A stretch of DNA of 64,000 nucleotides from Paenibacillus sp. FSL H8-0537 (GCF_038051995.1 NZ_CP150290.1:4702001-4766000), one strand, 5' to 3'. Positions 26,479 through 38,800 are shown, counted from the stretch's first letter. Program-made: numbers and translations. The notes: generated by a model from the sequence alone, not told the origin.

Positions 26479-28077
26479 TTATTTCGCTTCTGTATAAGCC
26501 TTTGTACGCTCGTCCATTACTTCCTTACCGCCACGAGACATGTAATCTGCCATTGCCGCATCATAAATGCTGTCGAATTTATCTGGGGCCGCCATCGTCG
26601 TTTTCACAATCATTTCGTCAAGCTTACCGTCAAGCGTAGTGCCATATTTGGTTTTACTAGCGATTGGGCGGTTAAATATGACCGGTGCAATCGTATCGGT
26701 ATCAGCAAATTCCATCGATTGCGCAAAATCCTTTTGGAATTTTGACTCCACACTGAAAGTAAAGGCCTTCTTGTTTTTCTCTTCATCGCCTCCGATTTTA
26801 CCGTTAGCTACTATGACAATATCGCCAAAGTTATAGATTCTGTCCGTCGCTTCCTTCGATGCATTGTCTAAGGTAACCGGTATGCCATCCTTCAGCTCGT
26901 AGTTCTCGCCTAATACACCATTTTGCATATCAATAAGCACATTTGTCGCGGACATCCAGTCCAAATATTTAATCGCTTCGACTGCGTGCTTGCTTGATTT
27001 CGGAACCATAATGTACAGGGCATTAGGTGCATATTCCGGTTTTGCATGCAAGCCTTCTGCATTCGTAAACGGATCGATTGGTGCGAGAATAGCATTCGGA
27101 CTGTTAGCCACTAGGCTGTCATATACCCCATCTTTGTAATAAATGTTAGGATAATCGTCGCTGAACATCCCAATTTTGCCGCTTTGAATATCCTGCGTCA
27201 GCTGCTTTTTATCTTGGTCAAGTCCAAAATCCTTGCTCATCAGCCCTTCATTGTACAGCTTGTTCATAAAGCGCAGTCCTTCTTTAAAGCCCGGAAGCAC
27301 TGGCAAATAATCACGGTTCGCCAACTGCTCATCCGTCGTTAAGGCGTTTTGCGGCTGAATGAATGACCAGAGAAGAGGCTCAAGCTGAGCTGGCTCAATC
27401 GTCATACCGAGAGGAATAACGCTGCCCCCCGTTTCACCGGGATCTTTTTCTTTAAAGGCTTTAAGCGCTTCATAAAGCTCGTCTGTTGACGAAGGCATCG
27501 GCAAGCCCACCTTGTCCAACCAATCCTTACGAATCCAGGAGGAGTATCTTTCGGTTAACATTCTTTTGCCAGGGATGGCAAATTGCTTTCCTTCCAGTTG
27601 ACCATAGGCCAGCGTATCGTCTCCCAGAAACTTCTTAAGGTTTTGTCCATGCTCATTTAACAAATCCGTTAAATCTGCAAGACCACCTTGCTCAGCGTAG
27701 CGCTCGAATACCGCTTGATCATACGTAAAAACAATATCCGGCACATCGTCGCCGCTTGCCATGAGTACATTCAGCTTGGCAATTTCCTCTGAACGGGGAA
27801 TCGGCACGAATTGAACATCAATATTGCTCGTTTTGCTGAAGTTGTCTTTCACGTAACGGGTTAAGTAGCTGTCTGTAATCGTGTAGCCCTGCGGCGTATT
27901 GCCGCGGTCGAAAATTTCTACTTTTAATGAAGAAGCTGCTGCACCGCCTGCATTCGAGCTTGAGCTTGCGCCAGGTGTTGCTCCTCCTCCGTTCGAACAG
28001 CCCGTAACCAATACAGTTAATGCGAACGTACCCGCCATCCATTTTCTAATCGCCATTTTACTTTTGCTACGCTTCAT
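26479..28077 (-). CDS. Extracellular solute-binding lipoprotein, LplA-like
   Basis: A 532-residue lipoprotein that captures the sugar for the adjacent permeases. The signal contains a Lys/Arg-rich start and the lipobox LVTGC, followed by a Gly/Ser/Ala linker (NGGGATPGASSSSNAGG). The binding-protein fold shows VQFVPIPRSEEIAKLNVLMASGDDVPDIVF near the N-terminus. The length matches the large LplA-type proteins of Paenibacillus. The start is ATG 28077, after AAGGGGC; the frame is open about 100 nt upstream but without a signal peptide. It is first among the transport genes, downstream of the AraC sensor. Confidence 0.92.
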   Translation of the reverse strand: MKRSKSKMAIRKWMAGTFALTVLVTGCSNGGGATPGASSSSNAGGAAASSLKVEIFDRGNTPQGYTITDSYLTRYVKDNFSKTSNIDVQFVPIPRSEEIAKLNVLMASGDDVPDIVFTYDQAVFERYAEQGGLADLTDLLNEHGQNLKKFLGDDTLAYGQLEGKQFAIPGKRMLTERYSSWIRKDWLDKVGLPMPSSTDELYEALKAFKEKDPGETGGSVIPLGMTIEPAQLEPLLWSFIQPQNALTTDEQLANRDYLPVLPGFKEGLRFMNKLYNEGLMSKDFGLDQDKKQLTQDIQSGKIGMFSDDYPNIYYKDGVYDSLVANSPNAILAPIDPFTNAEGLHAKPEYAPNALYIMVPKSSKHAVEAIKYLDWMSATNVLIDMQNGVLGENYELKDGIPVTLDNASKEATDRIYNFGDIVIVANGKIGGDEEKNKKAFTFSVESKFQKDFAQSMEFADTDTIAPVIFNRPIASKTKYGTTLDGKLDEMIVKTTMAAPDKFDSIYDAAMADYMSRGGKEVMDERTKAYTEAK

Positions 28078-28315
28078 TTGTTCACAGCCCCTTTTTGTTT
28101 GGTTGCCTCGCCTATTGAGGTGAGCTTTCCTAACCTCTCGTTGACGATGCCGCTTGTGGAGATGAGCCAAGTATGACACGATGACAGGAAATCTGACAAT
28201 AAACAGAATTCCGCCTCAAAAATCGGGTGGAAAATCGTCGCAAGCCCTGTATTTCCGCTGATGTGACGCTATTCCTGTAAACATACCTTTTTCCGATTCG
28301 CTTGAATTAGCCATC

Positions 28316-28345
28316 AAAAAAGCCCCCGAACTTGTTCGGGAGCCA
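28316..28345 (-). terminator. Rho-independent terminator after the AraC sensor gene
   Basis: On the minus strand GGCTCCCGAAC pairs with GTTCGGGGGC (one mismatch), followed by TTTTTT. It separates the regulator transcript from the transport genes. Confidence 0.8.
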
Positions 28346-28360
28346 CCTTCTAGCTTCTGC

Positions 28361-30628
28361 TTATTCACTTGCAGGTTCTGGCTTCATTTCATATTTTCTA
28401 TAGTCTCCCGGTGTGACACCGACTATTCTTTTAAACACCCGTCCGAAGGTAACGGAATTGGCGTAGCCGACCTGCAAAGCGATTTGCTGGATAACCTCGT
28501 CGGTTTGGCTCAGTAAATTTTGGGCGTGCACAATGCGCAGCTGCGCCAGAAAATCAACGAATTTTGTATTAAACTCTTCCTTGAACAAATGGCTCGCATA
28601 TTTCGCAGACACTTGGAAGCGATCGCTCAATATCGTAAGGGACAAATCCGGATTCGTATAATGCTCTTCAATGTAAGCTTTCATCTCACTAATCATCGCC
28701 CGATAGCTTTTATTTTCGTTAGTGGACACATAGACCCGGTAAACCTCGTTCATCATTTCCAGCAGCAAGGCTTCCATCTCCGGCAGCCGCTGCGCCTTAT
28801 CCAGCTCCGAACGCCACAGCTGTGCCTGCTCGCCCACAAAGTAATCCTTCAGACTGTCGGAGAGATCCATCAGCTCTCTGCCCAGCATTTGGCGCAGCCA
28901 ATGAATAAGCATTCGGATGTCCTGATCCGCAAGCAGCTCGGAGCCGACCCTTTGAAACAGCGTGTGCACCTGCTCCCGCCATTCCTGATTGGTCAAGCGA
29001 AACATTTTGACGATACCAGCCATGATAGGGAAATATTTATAAGACTCCATATGCGGCTGCAGCGGCACATCTGAGCCAAACACCATTTCATTTTCACCCA
29101 GAGACAATACATATTGCAGCGCTGATCCAGCAGATTGGTAGGATTCCTTTAAGCTGCCGTCCAGATTCGTCACAATGCCAATACCGAATTGCATCGTCAG
29201 CTCAAATTGGCTTGTGGCCCACTGGTGAGAGCTCCTGACGGCCAAGCGCAGCCTCTTTTTGAAATTTTCAACTTCTTCCTCTTCCTCTGCGGCACCACTT
29301 GTAAAAATAATGCCCAACTGGCTGCTGCTTATCCATTCCGCCCAGCTGTCCAGTTCTCTTTCCCGTGCCAGCTCCTGAAAAAGATTCATGAGCGTCAAAC
29401 GGAACGTTTGCTGATCCTGATGAGAGAAGTCGCCGTAGGCGACCTCAAAATCATGCATTTCCGCAATAACGACTGCGGCGTGCACAGCATGCTCCGACGC
29501 TTGCAGTACGGCTAAGGAGTGGCATTTTTTAGCCCTCTCCCCTTGAGCCTCAGCATGACCTTCGATTAAATCGATAAAAAACTGCCGCCTGCGTATAAGC
29601 AAATTCTCATGATGCTGCTGCTCATAATCTGCGGTCTGCTGGATAAGCTGCTCCAGCGCATGATCGATTAACGTCAGCTCATCTCTAGTCGTGACATCGA
29701 GGGAGCGCACCGGAAGCGCCTGAATTCGGTTCATCATGATTTTAATCGGCCTATAGTTTTTGCGGGTAATATAAATGATGTAGAGGACGGCTAACAACAA
29801 GGTAGCAAGCCCAATAATAATCCATACATAAGAAATGACAGATACCCAGGCGAACAGTTGACCCGCGCGGAGGCCGCTGCTGAACGTCCAGCCCAGCTTT
29901 GGCGACACTAGCGTCGTTAGCACAGTGCCTTTCTCGTCGATACTACCCAGCCCTAAATTACCTTTAGGAAAAATAGTTTCGCCTTCCTGGCCCGTTACAT
30001 GAAGAAAGGAAACGCTACTGCGTGTCATATCATCTATCATTCGGCCTAAAGGATAGGCGCCGAGATTAATGACTAAAACGCCTTCCTGACCGAAGGGAAG
30101 CGGCAGCCGTTTATGCATGCTGATCACTTCCTCCGGCTTATCGGATTCCAGCAGCTTGAAGGAACGGATTTGCGACCAGCGCTGAAAGGATGGTTCATCC
30201 AGCGCATTCTCCAAATAAGCGCGATCAGCAAACGCCTCCTGCGTCGTAAATCCATATTTACTAACGATACGCTGATCGGACAGACGGTATATATACATGG
30301 AATCCAGCAGTTCATTATTACTTTCCATGATCCACAGCTTTTTGGCGAGCTCCATAAATTCGGGACTGCCCTTCTCCACATCACCCGCGAGAAAATGTCC
30401 GTAAACCGGGTCATTTTCCATTTGGCGCAATATTTCCATCTCCACTTGATTGACCGCTCTGTCGAGACTATCGACGACGTAGGAAGTCGAAATGCGGCCC
30501 GCCTTCTCCGTTTCGTTCCGTGAAATCTCATTTACAATGAGGAAGGAGAGGAAAATGACCATAGATATCGTCAAGATGAAAATCGGAAAATAGGAGAAAA
30601 GCAATCTGCGATACCAATTCTTTGACAT
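28361..30628 (-). CDS. Membrane-bound AraC-family regulator (two transmembrane segments, extracellular sensor)
   Basis: A 755-residue one-component sensor of the kind common in Paenibacillus sugar loci. The first membrane segment is near residues 10-33. An extracellular Cache-like domain follows (about 35-255), then a second segment (about 265-290). The cytosolic part ends in an AraC HTH (about 650-750): ISEMKAYIEEHYTNPDLSLTILSDRF, SAKYASHLFKEEFNTKF and the second helix pair ending GVTPGDYRKYEM. The start is ATG 30628 with GGAG 8 nt upstream, rather than GTG 30637. It lies directly upstream of the LplABC-type operon and probably activates it on sensing the external sugar. Confidence 0.88.
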   Translation of the reverse strand: MSKNWYRRLLFSYFPIFILTISMVIFLSFLIVNEISRNETEKAGRISTSYVVDSLDRAVNQVEMEILRQMENDPVYGHFLAGDVEKGSPEFMELAKKLWIMESNNELLDSMYIYRLSDQRIVSKYGFTTQEAFADRAYLENALDEPSFQRWSQIRSFKLLESDKPEEVISMHKRLPLPFGQEGVLVINLGAYPLGRMIDDMTRSSVSFLHVTGQEGETIFPKGNLGLGSIDEKGTVLTTLVSPKLGWTFSSGLRAGQLFAWVSVISYVWIIIGLATLLLAVLYIIYITRKNYRPIKIMMNRIQALPVRSLDVTTRDELTLIDHALEQLIQQTADYEQQHHENLLIRRRQFFIDLIEGHAEAQGERAKKCHSLAVLQASEHAVHAAVVIAEMHDFEVAYGDFSHQDQQTFRLTLMNLFQELARERELDSWAEWISSSQLGIIFTSGAAEEEEEVENFKKRLRLAVRSSHQWATSQFELTMQFGIGIVTNLDGSLKESYQSAGSALQYVLSLGENEMVFGSDVPLQPHMESYKYFPIMAGIVKMFRLTNQEWREQVHTLFQRVGSELLADQDIRMLIHWLRQMLGRELMDLSDSLKDYFVGEQAQLWRSELDKAQRLPEMEALLLEMMNEVYRVYVSTNENKSYRAMISEMKAYIEEHYTNPDLSLTILSDRFQVSAKYASHLFKEEFNTKFVDFLAQLRIVHAQNLLSQTDEVIQQIALQVGYANSVTFGRVFKRIVGVTPGDYRKYEMKPEPASE

Positions 30629-30995
30629 AATCCTCACTCCATATCTGACAGCATTGAAATTGGCTTGTAATTATTCATTACCAACGCCATTCAATGATAG
30701 GTTTTCTAACATTGTATCAGATATATCGAGAAAACAAAGCTTAATTCTAAAAATGATGGCAGGAAAACCCTTACATTTGCAGTATAGGCTGGCTGCAAAA
30801 ATGGACAAAGAAAAAAGGAATGCCTCCAGGCCTCGATAAGCCCGCACATTCCCTTGAAATGGTTCCACTTGCTTCTGCAAATTTGAAGTCAAATCATTTA
30901 TTTTCAAAGAAAAGAATGTAATATGTAGAACTTTGTAGTATAAAGGAAGTAGCGCATGATAAATTACCCATATTCAAGAAGAAAGCAGAGGTTCT
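30629..30995. other. Intergenic region, divergent promoters and a minus-strand hairpin
   Basis: AT-rich gap between the AraC sensor gene and the Maf-like gene. On the minus strand a hairpin (GGAATG at 30847-30852 with CATTCC at 30817-30822, plus an inner GGC/GCC pair) is followed by TTTTTTCTTT, resembling a terminator or attenuator in the leader of the AraC gene. No small gene is convincing. Confidence 0.4.
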
Positions 30996-32831
30996 ATGTT
31001 CCTACAAAATTTAACCATCATCAAAGAACATCGTCCAGATCTATTCCAAACGTTGCAAACCGTAGAAAAACTCTCTCATGTCGACCCTTTGTCAATGAAG
31101 AGGCTTGCAACCCCCCCTCCCAACCTTATATGTGAAGTGAATGAGCTGGTAATTAGCTTACATCACCCTGACAATCCTGTTATGGAAGCTTCACAAATTT
31201 TAATGAAATTAGAGAACGAATTTAAAAAAAATGATCCATATGTTATTTTTTTCGGTGTAGGTCTAGGATACCACATTAAACAATTCACCTCGGCATATCC
31301 CAACATTCCTTACTCTATTTTTGAACCATCAGCCAAGATTATGCATACTTTTTTATCCTCTGTCTCTATGAGCGAAATTAATCTACCTTTGCTGCGCAAT
31401 ATCAGTATCGGTACAGCGGATAGTCGTTTTTCTTTGGAGGAAATTAAATCTATGCTCTATCAAATTCCAAAGAGCTTTACGCTGATTACGCTTCCATCTT
31501 ATTTGAAATTATTTCAAAAATCTCATGGATATTTCATTCAATTTATACAGCATACGATCAAACAAAAGCAGCTGAGCCTTGGTATAAATCATCATTTTGA
31601 AAAAAAATGGATAACCAACAGCTTTGAAAATTTTGGTGCCACACTGAATACACCTAGTTTTTTCGATTTTCATGCTCATTTTCATAAGAAACCGGTATTG
31701 CTTGTAGCTGCCGGCCCTTCTTTACAGGATGAAATTGACCATTTACGCGTCATTAAGCAAAGTCGTTCCGCTTATATTGTATCTGTCGGCTCTGCCATTA
31801 ACACCTTGGTTGAATATGGCATTTTACCGGATGCCGCCTTTACCTATGACCCGGGAGATTTTAACCGCAATGTGTTTTCTCGGGCAATTAATGAGAATAC
31901 AATACCTTTTCCCATGATTTTTGGAACCTCTGTCGGAAAAGGAACCGTCTCGCAATTCCCTTGGACCAAAATTCATATGCCAATTAATCAGGATATGTTA
32001 TATGGATTTTATCTTAGCGGAAACAAGCAATCGCCTGTGTTGAGCGATGCCAGCAGTATTGCCAATGTGACACTACAAGCATTGATGTTTATGAACTGCT
32101 CTGCCATTATTTTAGTTGGTCAAAATTTCGCTTATCGCAACAAAAATTACTACGCTGCTGGCGTTCCTTATGGAGAAAACAAAGGGGTTGTAGCAGAGCA
32201 AAGCATCGGTGTAGATGGCACTATACTTGAAAGCAACAACAGCTTTAATGCAATGCGTAGGGAAATGGAGCATTTCATACGTCTTAATCCACAGCAAACT
32301 ATAATCAACACGACTCGAGAAGGAGCTAAAATTGAAGGAGCCCCCTATCAAACTTTATCTTCTGTTATGGATAGCCTGTTGGTCGAACAAACAATAGACA
32401 ACGAATGGTATTTGAAGCCAAGGAGAATGGCTGTTCCACACACCTTCTTAAAGCAGCGTCAACAAAAAATGCTAGAACAGGCAGGTCAAATAGAGGCTAT
32501 ATTTACAGCGCTGCAGCGAGCTATGGCTACTATCAAGAGCAAGCCTGAGATAGAAAAGTTTCATGCTTTCGACCAGATATTCAAATCCCTTCAGGACAAT
32601 TTGTTTTTCAAATTTATACTTCATCCGCTTAGCCGAGTGAAGTATGAAATTTTATACAGTCATATTGTAAATATTAAAGTTAAAACCGATATAAACAGTA
32701 AAGCAAATTTACTATTGTCTGGGTTTGGAGAATATTTATATGAATGCTTTGAGGATTACAAACTTATCCAACCATTTTTTCAAAAGCTAAACCAAGAAAT
32801 CGACACTTTTGTTACTACAGAAAAGGGGTAG
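30996..32831 (+). CDS. Maf/DUF115 (MptE-like) family protein, putative surface-glycan transferase
   Basis: A 611-residue protein with the DUF115/Maf core: PVLLVAAGPSLQDEIDHL, VSVGSAINTLVEYGILPDAAFTYDPGD and the later SSIANVTLQALMFMNCSAIILVGQNFAY. Maf proteins (motility accessory factors) transfer nonulosonic acids or related sugars to flagellins. Here no flagellar gene is present. Instead the next gene, 9 nt downstream, encodes a giant S-layer-anchored protein, so that protein is the likely acceptor. No signal or membrane segment is seen; the enzyme should act in the cytosol before export. Base composition is more AT-rich than the flanks. Transferase activity is inferred. Confidence 0.7.
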   Translation: MFLQNLTIIKEHRPDLFQTLQTVEKLSHVDPLSMKRLATPPPNLICEVNELVISLHHPDNPVMEASQILMKLENEFKKNDPYVIFFGVGLGYHIKQFTSAYPNIPYSIFEPSAKIMHTFLSSVSMSEINLPLLRNISIGTADSRFSLEEIKSMLYQIPKSFTLITLPSYLKLFQKSHGYFIQFIQHTIKQKQLSLGINHHFEKKWITNSFENFGATLNTPSFFDFHAHFHKKPVLLVAAGPSLQDEIDHLRVIKQSRSAYIVSVGSAINTLVEYGILPDAAFTYDPGDFNRNVFSRAINENTIPFPMIFGTSVGKGTVSQFPWTKIHMPINQDMLYGFYLSGNKQSPVLSDASSIANVTLQALMFMNCSAIILVGQNFAYRNKNYYAAGVPYGENKGVVAEQSIGVDGTILESNNSFNAMRREMEHFIRLNPQQTIINTTREGAKIEGAPYQTLSSVMDSLLVEQTIDNEWYLKPRRMAVPHTFLKQRQQKMLEQAGQIEAIFTALQRAMATIKSKPEIEKFHAFDQIFKSLQDNLFFKFILHPLSRVKYEILYSHIVNIKVKTDINSKANLLLSGFGEYLYECFEDYKLIQPFFQKLNQEIDTFVTTEKG

Positions 32832-32840
32832 ACATCTAGA

Positions 32841-35800
32841 ATGAAAAATAAGAATCAAAATAGGCTTGGCAGAGCTAAAAAAATTATTACCCTTACTGCA
32901 GCCTCCACACAAATAGCGAATATATTCGCTCCTTTTGTTATGCATGCAGCACCCCGCGCTCCGTTGGCAGCACCTGCTTTGATGAGCACTGTCACCGAAG
33001 TAACTTACTCCCCAGGCTTAATTTATTCTCTTAGCTCATCTTCCAGCCTGGAGCTCACTCAGTATTCTCCTATTTATAGCGGAATCCCTGTAGATTCCAA
33101 TTTGACGCTTTCCTTTAACGATTCCTTTGAACTTGGTGACGGTATTATATCGATTCGACGTTATAATGATGATTTCTCTGAACAATTTTTCAACATTGCA
33201 AGCGGAGTTATTCATGGCGCAGCTATTACCTTTAGCGGGAATAGTGTTGTTATAGATCCTGATGTTGACCTTAATGAAAATACATCTTATTATGTCTATA
33301 TTTCCAGCGGAGCCTTTGTTTCAAGCAATGGGACCGCTTTTTCAGGTGTTTCCCCATATTCGTGGACATTTATGACGGAGGACACTACTCCGCCTGTGCT
33401 GATTTCTACAACACCGGGAAGCGGAATCGTTTCTCAGTATGATCCGTACTACCTGACTTTCAACGAAAGTGTCCAATTGGGATACGGACAAATTCAAATT
33501 ATTAAACAAGGCGAAGTCATTCCTGAATATGTCATATCCATATCTGGCAGCGAAGTAAGTAATGCCAATTATTATTTTTATACAGATGACCATCAAGTCG
33601 AATTTTTACCTTATTTTAATTTAGATGAAGATACCTCCTATTATGTGAATATTACATCAGGCGCCTTTACAGATTGGAGTTCTAATGCCTACGGCGGTCT
33701 GCTAGACCCAACCTCTTGGCAGTTTACAACCACGCATGAGGATCCTTATGTTAGATATATGGAGCAGAATTTGGAAATGAATCTCCGTAACGACACGGAT
33801 CTCACTTTCCACTTTAATAAACCTATGCTGTTTGCAGATGGCTTTATTACGATTAAAAATGCACAAAATAATTCGGTGTACCAGCAGTTTGTTATTTCAA
33901 GCGGAAACATTCATGGGGCAACTGCAGCTATTTCTTCCAGTGGTTATTCTTTCACCCTTAATCCAGACATGGACTTTGAAGATTTTACAACCTATTATGT
34001 TAATTTCTCCAGCGGAGCTTTTACTGATTTAAATGGCCGTCCTTCCTTTGGATTGTTTAATACTAAAATGAGCTTTACTACAGGAGATTTTACCCCTCCA
34101 GAAGCCATTGCAACTTATCCGATGAACAGTGGATTATCATCAATTTATGGATATTATGATATCACTTTTAATGAGGACGTTAAATTTGGATATGGAGAGA
34201 TTCAGTTTTTCAAACAAGGGGACAATCTTCCTGTCGGTACAATCACCATATCCGGAAACAATATGTACAATGGAGACTACTATTCGTATAGTAAAAGCTA
34301 CTATACCTTCTACCCTAACTTTAGTTTCGAAGATGGCACTTCTTATTATATAAATATCACTTCAGGCGCTTTTGTGGACTTACATGGCAATAACTATAGA
34401 GGGATCAATGATACAACTTCTTGGAACTTCACAACAATAATGGAAAACCCCTTTATAGAGTATTTCTCGCTACGAGGTCTAAGTGAGCTCCAGCCTAATG
34501 TCAATTTAACATTTACATTTAACGAATTGGTACAACTATCTAATGGTGCCATCTCTATAATGCGTGCCGATAATCAATCCGTTGCTAGGCAATTTCTTGT
34601 CTCCAGCGGTGTTATTCAAGGTGCAACTGCGACTTTCAGCGGTACATCCTTGACAATCGATCCGTACCTTAATCTAGACAGTTCGACTGATTATTATCTT
34701 AATATTTCCAGCGGTACTTTTGTAGATCTTAAAGGGAACTTGTTCTCTGGTCTAACACACTCACGTTGGGGTTTCTCGACTGGTGATTTTGCGCCTCCAT
34801 CTATTGTTAATACTTATCCAAATGGAAACGAAGTATCCATCTATGACAAGATTAGCTTAGATTTTAATGAAAAAATTAAACTGGGACATGGAAATATACA
34901 ATTATTCGAAAAAGGCACCAACGCCCTTCTCCATACAATTACGGTTGACGGAGACAATGTTTCTAATGCCAGATTCTTTTCTTACAACGGGAAACGGGCC
35001 GACTTTTATTTAGAGTTTCTTTTGGAACAAGATACACAGTATTATATTACAGCTGATCCGAATGTCTTTTTAGATTTAGATAATAATCCTTTTGATGGAA
35101 TATTAGATTCCGATATCTGGAGTTTTAAAACAGCGGATGTTCGTCCATTTCTAACAAACAACGAGCCTAACAATCTTTCCGGACTACCAATTGACACCAA
35201 TCTCACTTTTTATTTTAATGAGACTGTACAACTAAACAACGGTGCCATTTCCTTAATCCGACAACAGGACGGCTCTGTAGCACAAGAATTTGTCATTTCG
35301 AGCGGTCACATTAACGGTGCTGCCGTTTCCTTCAGCGGTCGTACAATGACGCTTAATCCTGATTTTGATTTGGAAAACGCCACAAGCTACTTTGTTAAAA
35401 TATCCAGTGGTTCTTTTATAGATACTACGGGAAATCTTTTTTCGGGAACAGATTTTAGCAGTTGGTATTTTTCTATTGGAGATTTTGAATCGCCAGTTAT
35501 CGTTTCCGGTTCTCCTATGAGCGATAACACTTATCTTGACGAACCCATCTCTTTTAATTTCAACGAAAATATTAAGTTAGGTTATGGAGAAATTCAAATT
35601 TTCAAACAAGGAGCCGTTACTCCTGATCACATTATTACGATTTCAGGTAATCATGTATCAAACGCCTACTTTTATCGCGCAAATGCAGCAAAAGAAAATA
35701 CAGCCTATTTCTTGCCCTATTTTACACTCGATCAAGATTCGAGCTATTATATCCATGTTACCTCTGGTGCTTTTGTCGATAAAAGTAATAACAAATTCAC

Positions 35801-38800
35801 TGGGTTGCTTGATTCAACGACCTGGAATTTTACAACCATTGATGTATCGCCTTATTTGTTGAGATATTACCCAAGCGATCTTTCAGGACTGCCTGCTGAC
35901 ACGAATCTTTTCTTCTACTTCAGTGAGCCAACGCAGCTTGCTAATGGAGAAATAACCTTGAGACGCGAGCAGGATGGCACAATTGCAAGAGAGTTTACGA
36001 TTTCCAGCGGTCCTATCAACGGCGCTACTATTTTCTATAGCGGTAATACGATGATTTTAGATCCTGATTTCGATTTGGAAGAGTTGACCAGCTACTATGT
36101 TCAGATTTCAAGCGGTTCCTTTGTCGACCTTAAAAACAATCCGTTCTCAGGGCTATATCATTCATCGTGGTCTTTCTCTGTTGGAGATTTCTCACCACCA
36201 GTCATGTTGGACGCTTCGCCTATTAGTGGTGCTGCCGCATTGAAAGGTCCTTACTCCTTTATTTTTAATGAGGATATCGAATTAGGCTATGGAGAAATTC
36301 AATTTTTCAAACAAGGTGAAGTCACGCCTGTTCATACGATTTCGATTTCTGGAGATACGGTCAGCAATGCTGTGTTTTATCGCAGCTCCGGCAATACTGC
36401 TTATTTCCATCCTCATTTTGTACTGGATCAATCCACGGATTATTATGTTCATGTGACATCCGGCACATTTGTAGACTTATATAATAATCAGTTTGCTGGC
36501 CTGCTCGATTCTACAACTTGGAGCTTTACAACAGTTGATTATGAGCCCTATTTAGCAGAAATCTCTGTGAGCTATGAATCTAATTTACCGGTAGATACTA
36601 ATATTACTTTGAGTTTTAGTGAAGACATCCGATTAGCTCATGGTATTATTTCTCTTATCAACAAGCAGAACAATAATGTCGCTCGTGAATTTATCATTTC
36701 AAGCGGTCTCATTAGTAATGCTGCCTTTTCCTTGAGCGGAAATATATTGGTTTTGGATCCTGATGCGGATCTTAACGATTCTACTGAGTATTTTATTTCT
36801 ATTACAAGCGGGGCTTTCGTTGATCTGAACGGTAATCCTTCTAGAATGTTTTACGACACTAATATGAGCTTTAAAACAGGTGATTTCACAGCACCAACTA
36901 TCGTTTCTGTTTCTCCTGTGAGCGATAACACTTATCTTGACGAAGCCATCTCTTTTAATTTTAACGAAAATATTAAGTTAGGTTATGGAGAAATTCAAAT
37001 TTTCAAACAAGGAGCCGTTACTCCTGATCACATTATTACGATTTCAGGTAATCAGGTATCAAACGCCTACTTTTATCGCGCAAATGCAGCAGAAGAAAAT
37101 ACGGCCTATTTCTTGCCCTATTTTACACTCGATCAAGATTCGAGCTATTACATCCATGTTACCTCTGGTGCTTTTGTCGATAAAAGTAATAACAAATTCA
37201 CTGGGTTGCTTGATTCAACGACCTGGAATTTTACAACCATTAATGTATCGCCATATTTGTTGAATTATTATCCAACTGCCATTTCGGGACTGCCTATTGA
37301 CACGAACCTTACTTTCTATTTCAGTGAGTATGTTAATCTCGCTAAAGGCAACGTCGCAATCATTCGGGCAGCAGATGATTCCGTTGCGCAGCAGTTCACC
37401 ATTTCCAGCGGGCAAATTCAAGGGGCGGCTATTTCCTTTAGCGGCAGTACGATGACCCTTGACCCAAATCTGAACTTGGAGCCGTCAACATCCTACTACA
37501 TTCAGATTTCCAGCGGGGCCTTTGTCGATATAAAAGGCAAGCCTTTCTCTGGCTTGCATACTTCAAACTGGAATTTCACAACTGCTAATTTGACGCCGCC
37601 AGCTCTTGTCTTCACTTCTCCTATGAATGAAGACGCCGCTTATTACGGGCCATATTCCTTTGCCTTTGATGAAGATGTCAAGCTAGGACAGGGTGAAATT
37701 CAATTTTTCAAGCAAGGAGAAACTGTACCTGTACAGACCATTTCCATTGCTAATAATCAAGCTACTCATGCTTCCTTTGAGCAATATTCCGGGAGAGTTT
37801 TCTACTTCTACCCAGAATTTCTATTGGAGCAGGATACACGCTATTATGTCAACATTACTTCCGGTACGTTTGTCGATCTCAGCAGCACTCCGTTCACAGG
37901 TCTGCTAGACTCCACTACTTGGAGCTTTACAACTTATAACGAAGCACCTTATCTCACAGACTACAGCCCAAGCAATCTTTCCGGCTTGCCTGTAGATACC
38001 AATCTCACTTTCTATTTCAGTGAGTATGTTAATCTCGCTAATGGTAACGTCTCTATCGTTCGGGCAGCAGATGATTCGGTTGCACAGCAGTTCACCATTT
38101 CCAGCGGACAAATTCAAGGAGCGGCTATTTCCTTCAGCGGCAATGTGATGACCCTTGATCCGAATCTGGACTTGGAGCAGGATACGACTTACTATGTTCA
38201 AATTTCTAGCGGGGCCTTTGTCGATATAAAAGGCAAGCCTTTCTCTGGTTTTTATCATTTGGACTGGAGCTTTACTATCGGTGATTTCACACCTCCGGCT
38301 CTTGTATCCACGTCTCCGGTGAGTGGCAATGTTTCTAATTATGAGCCTTTATCCCTTGCCTTCAATGAGGAGGTCAAGCTTGGTCACGGTGAAATTCAGA
38401 TTTTCAAACAAGGAGAAGCGACGCCTGCACACACCATATCTATTGCCAACAATAAGGTTAACAATGCTTATTACGAGCAGGTTTCTGGTCGATTTTTCTC
38501 TTTTAATCCATTTTTCCACCTTGAACAAGATACAAACTACTATATTCATATTACTTCTGGGACCTTTGTCGATCTCAGCAACAATCTATTCGCTGGGTTG
38601 TTAGATTCCACTTCTTGGAGCTTTACGACAATTGATGAGAAGCCATCTTTATGGTACTATTCACCACGCCAAGAATCTGGCATCCCTATCGACACGAACT
38701 TATCATTCTATTTTAGCGAGCCTATAAAACTTGCCAACGGCTCTATTTCCCTGATTCGGGAGAGAGATGATTCTGTTGCACAGGAGTTCGTCATTTCCAG

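Noticed and set aside
28240-28260. cre site upstream of the sugar-binding lipoprotein gene
   Set aside because: The TGGAAAATCGTCGCA-like sequence has the wrong spacing for the cre consensus.
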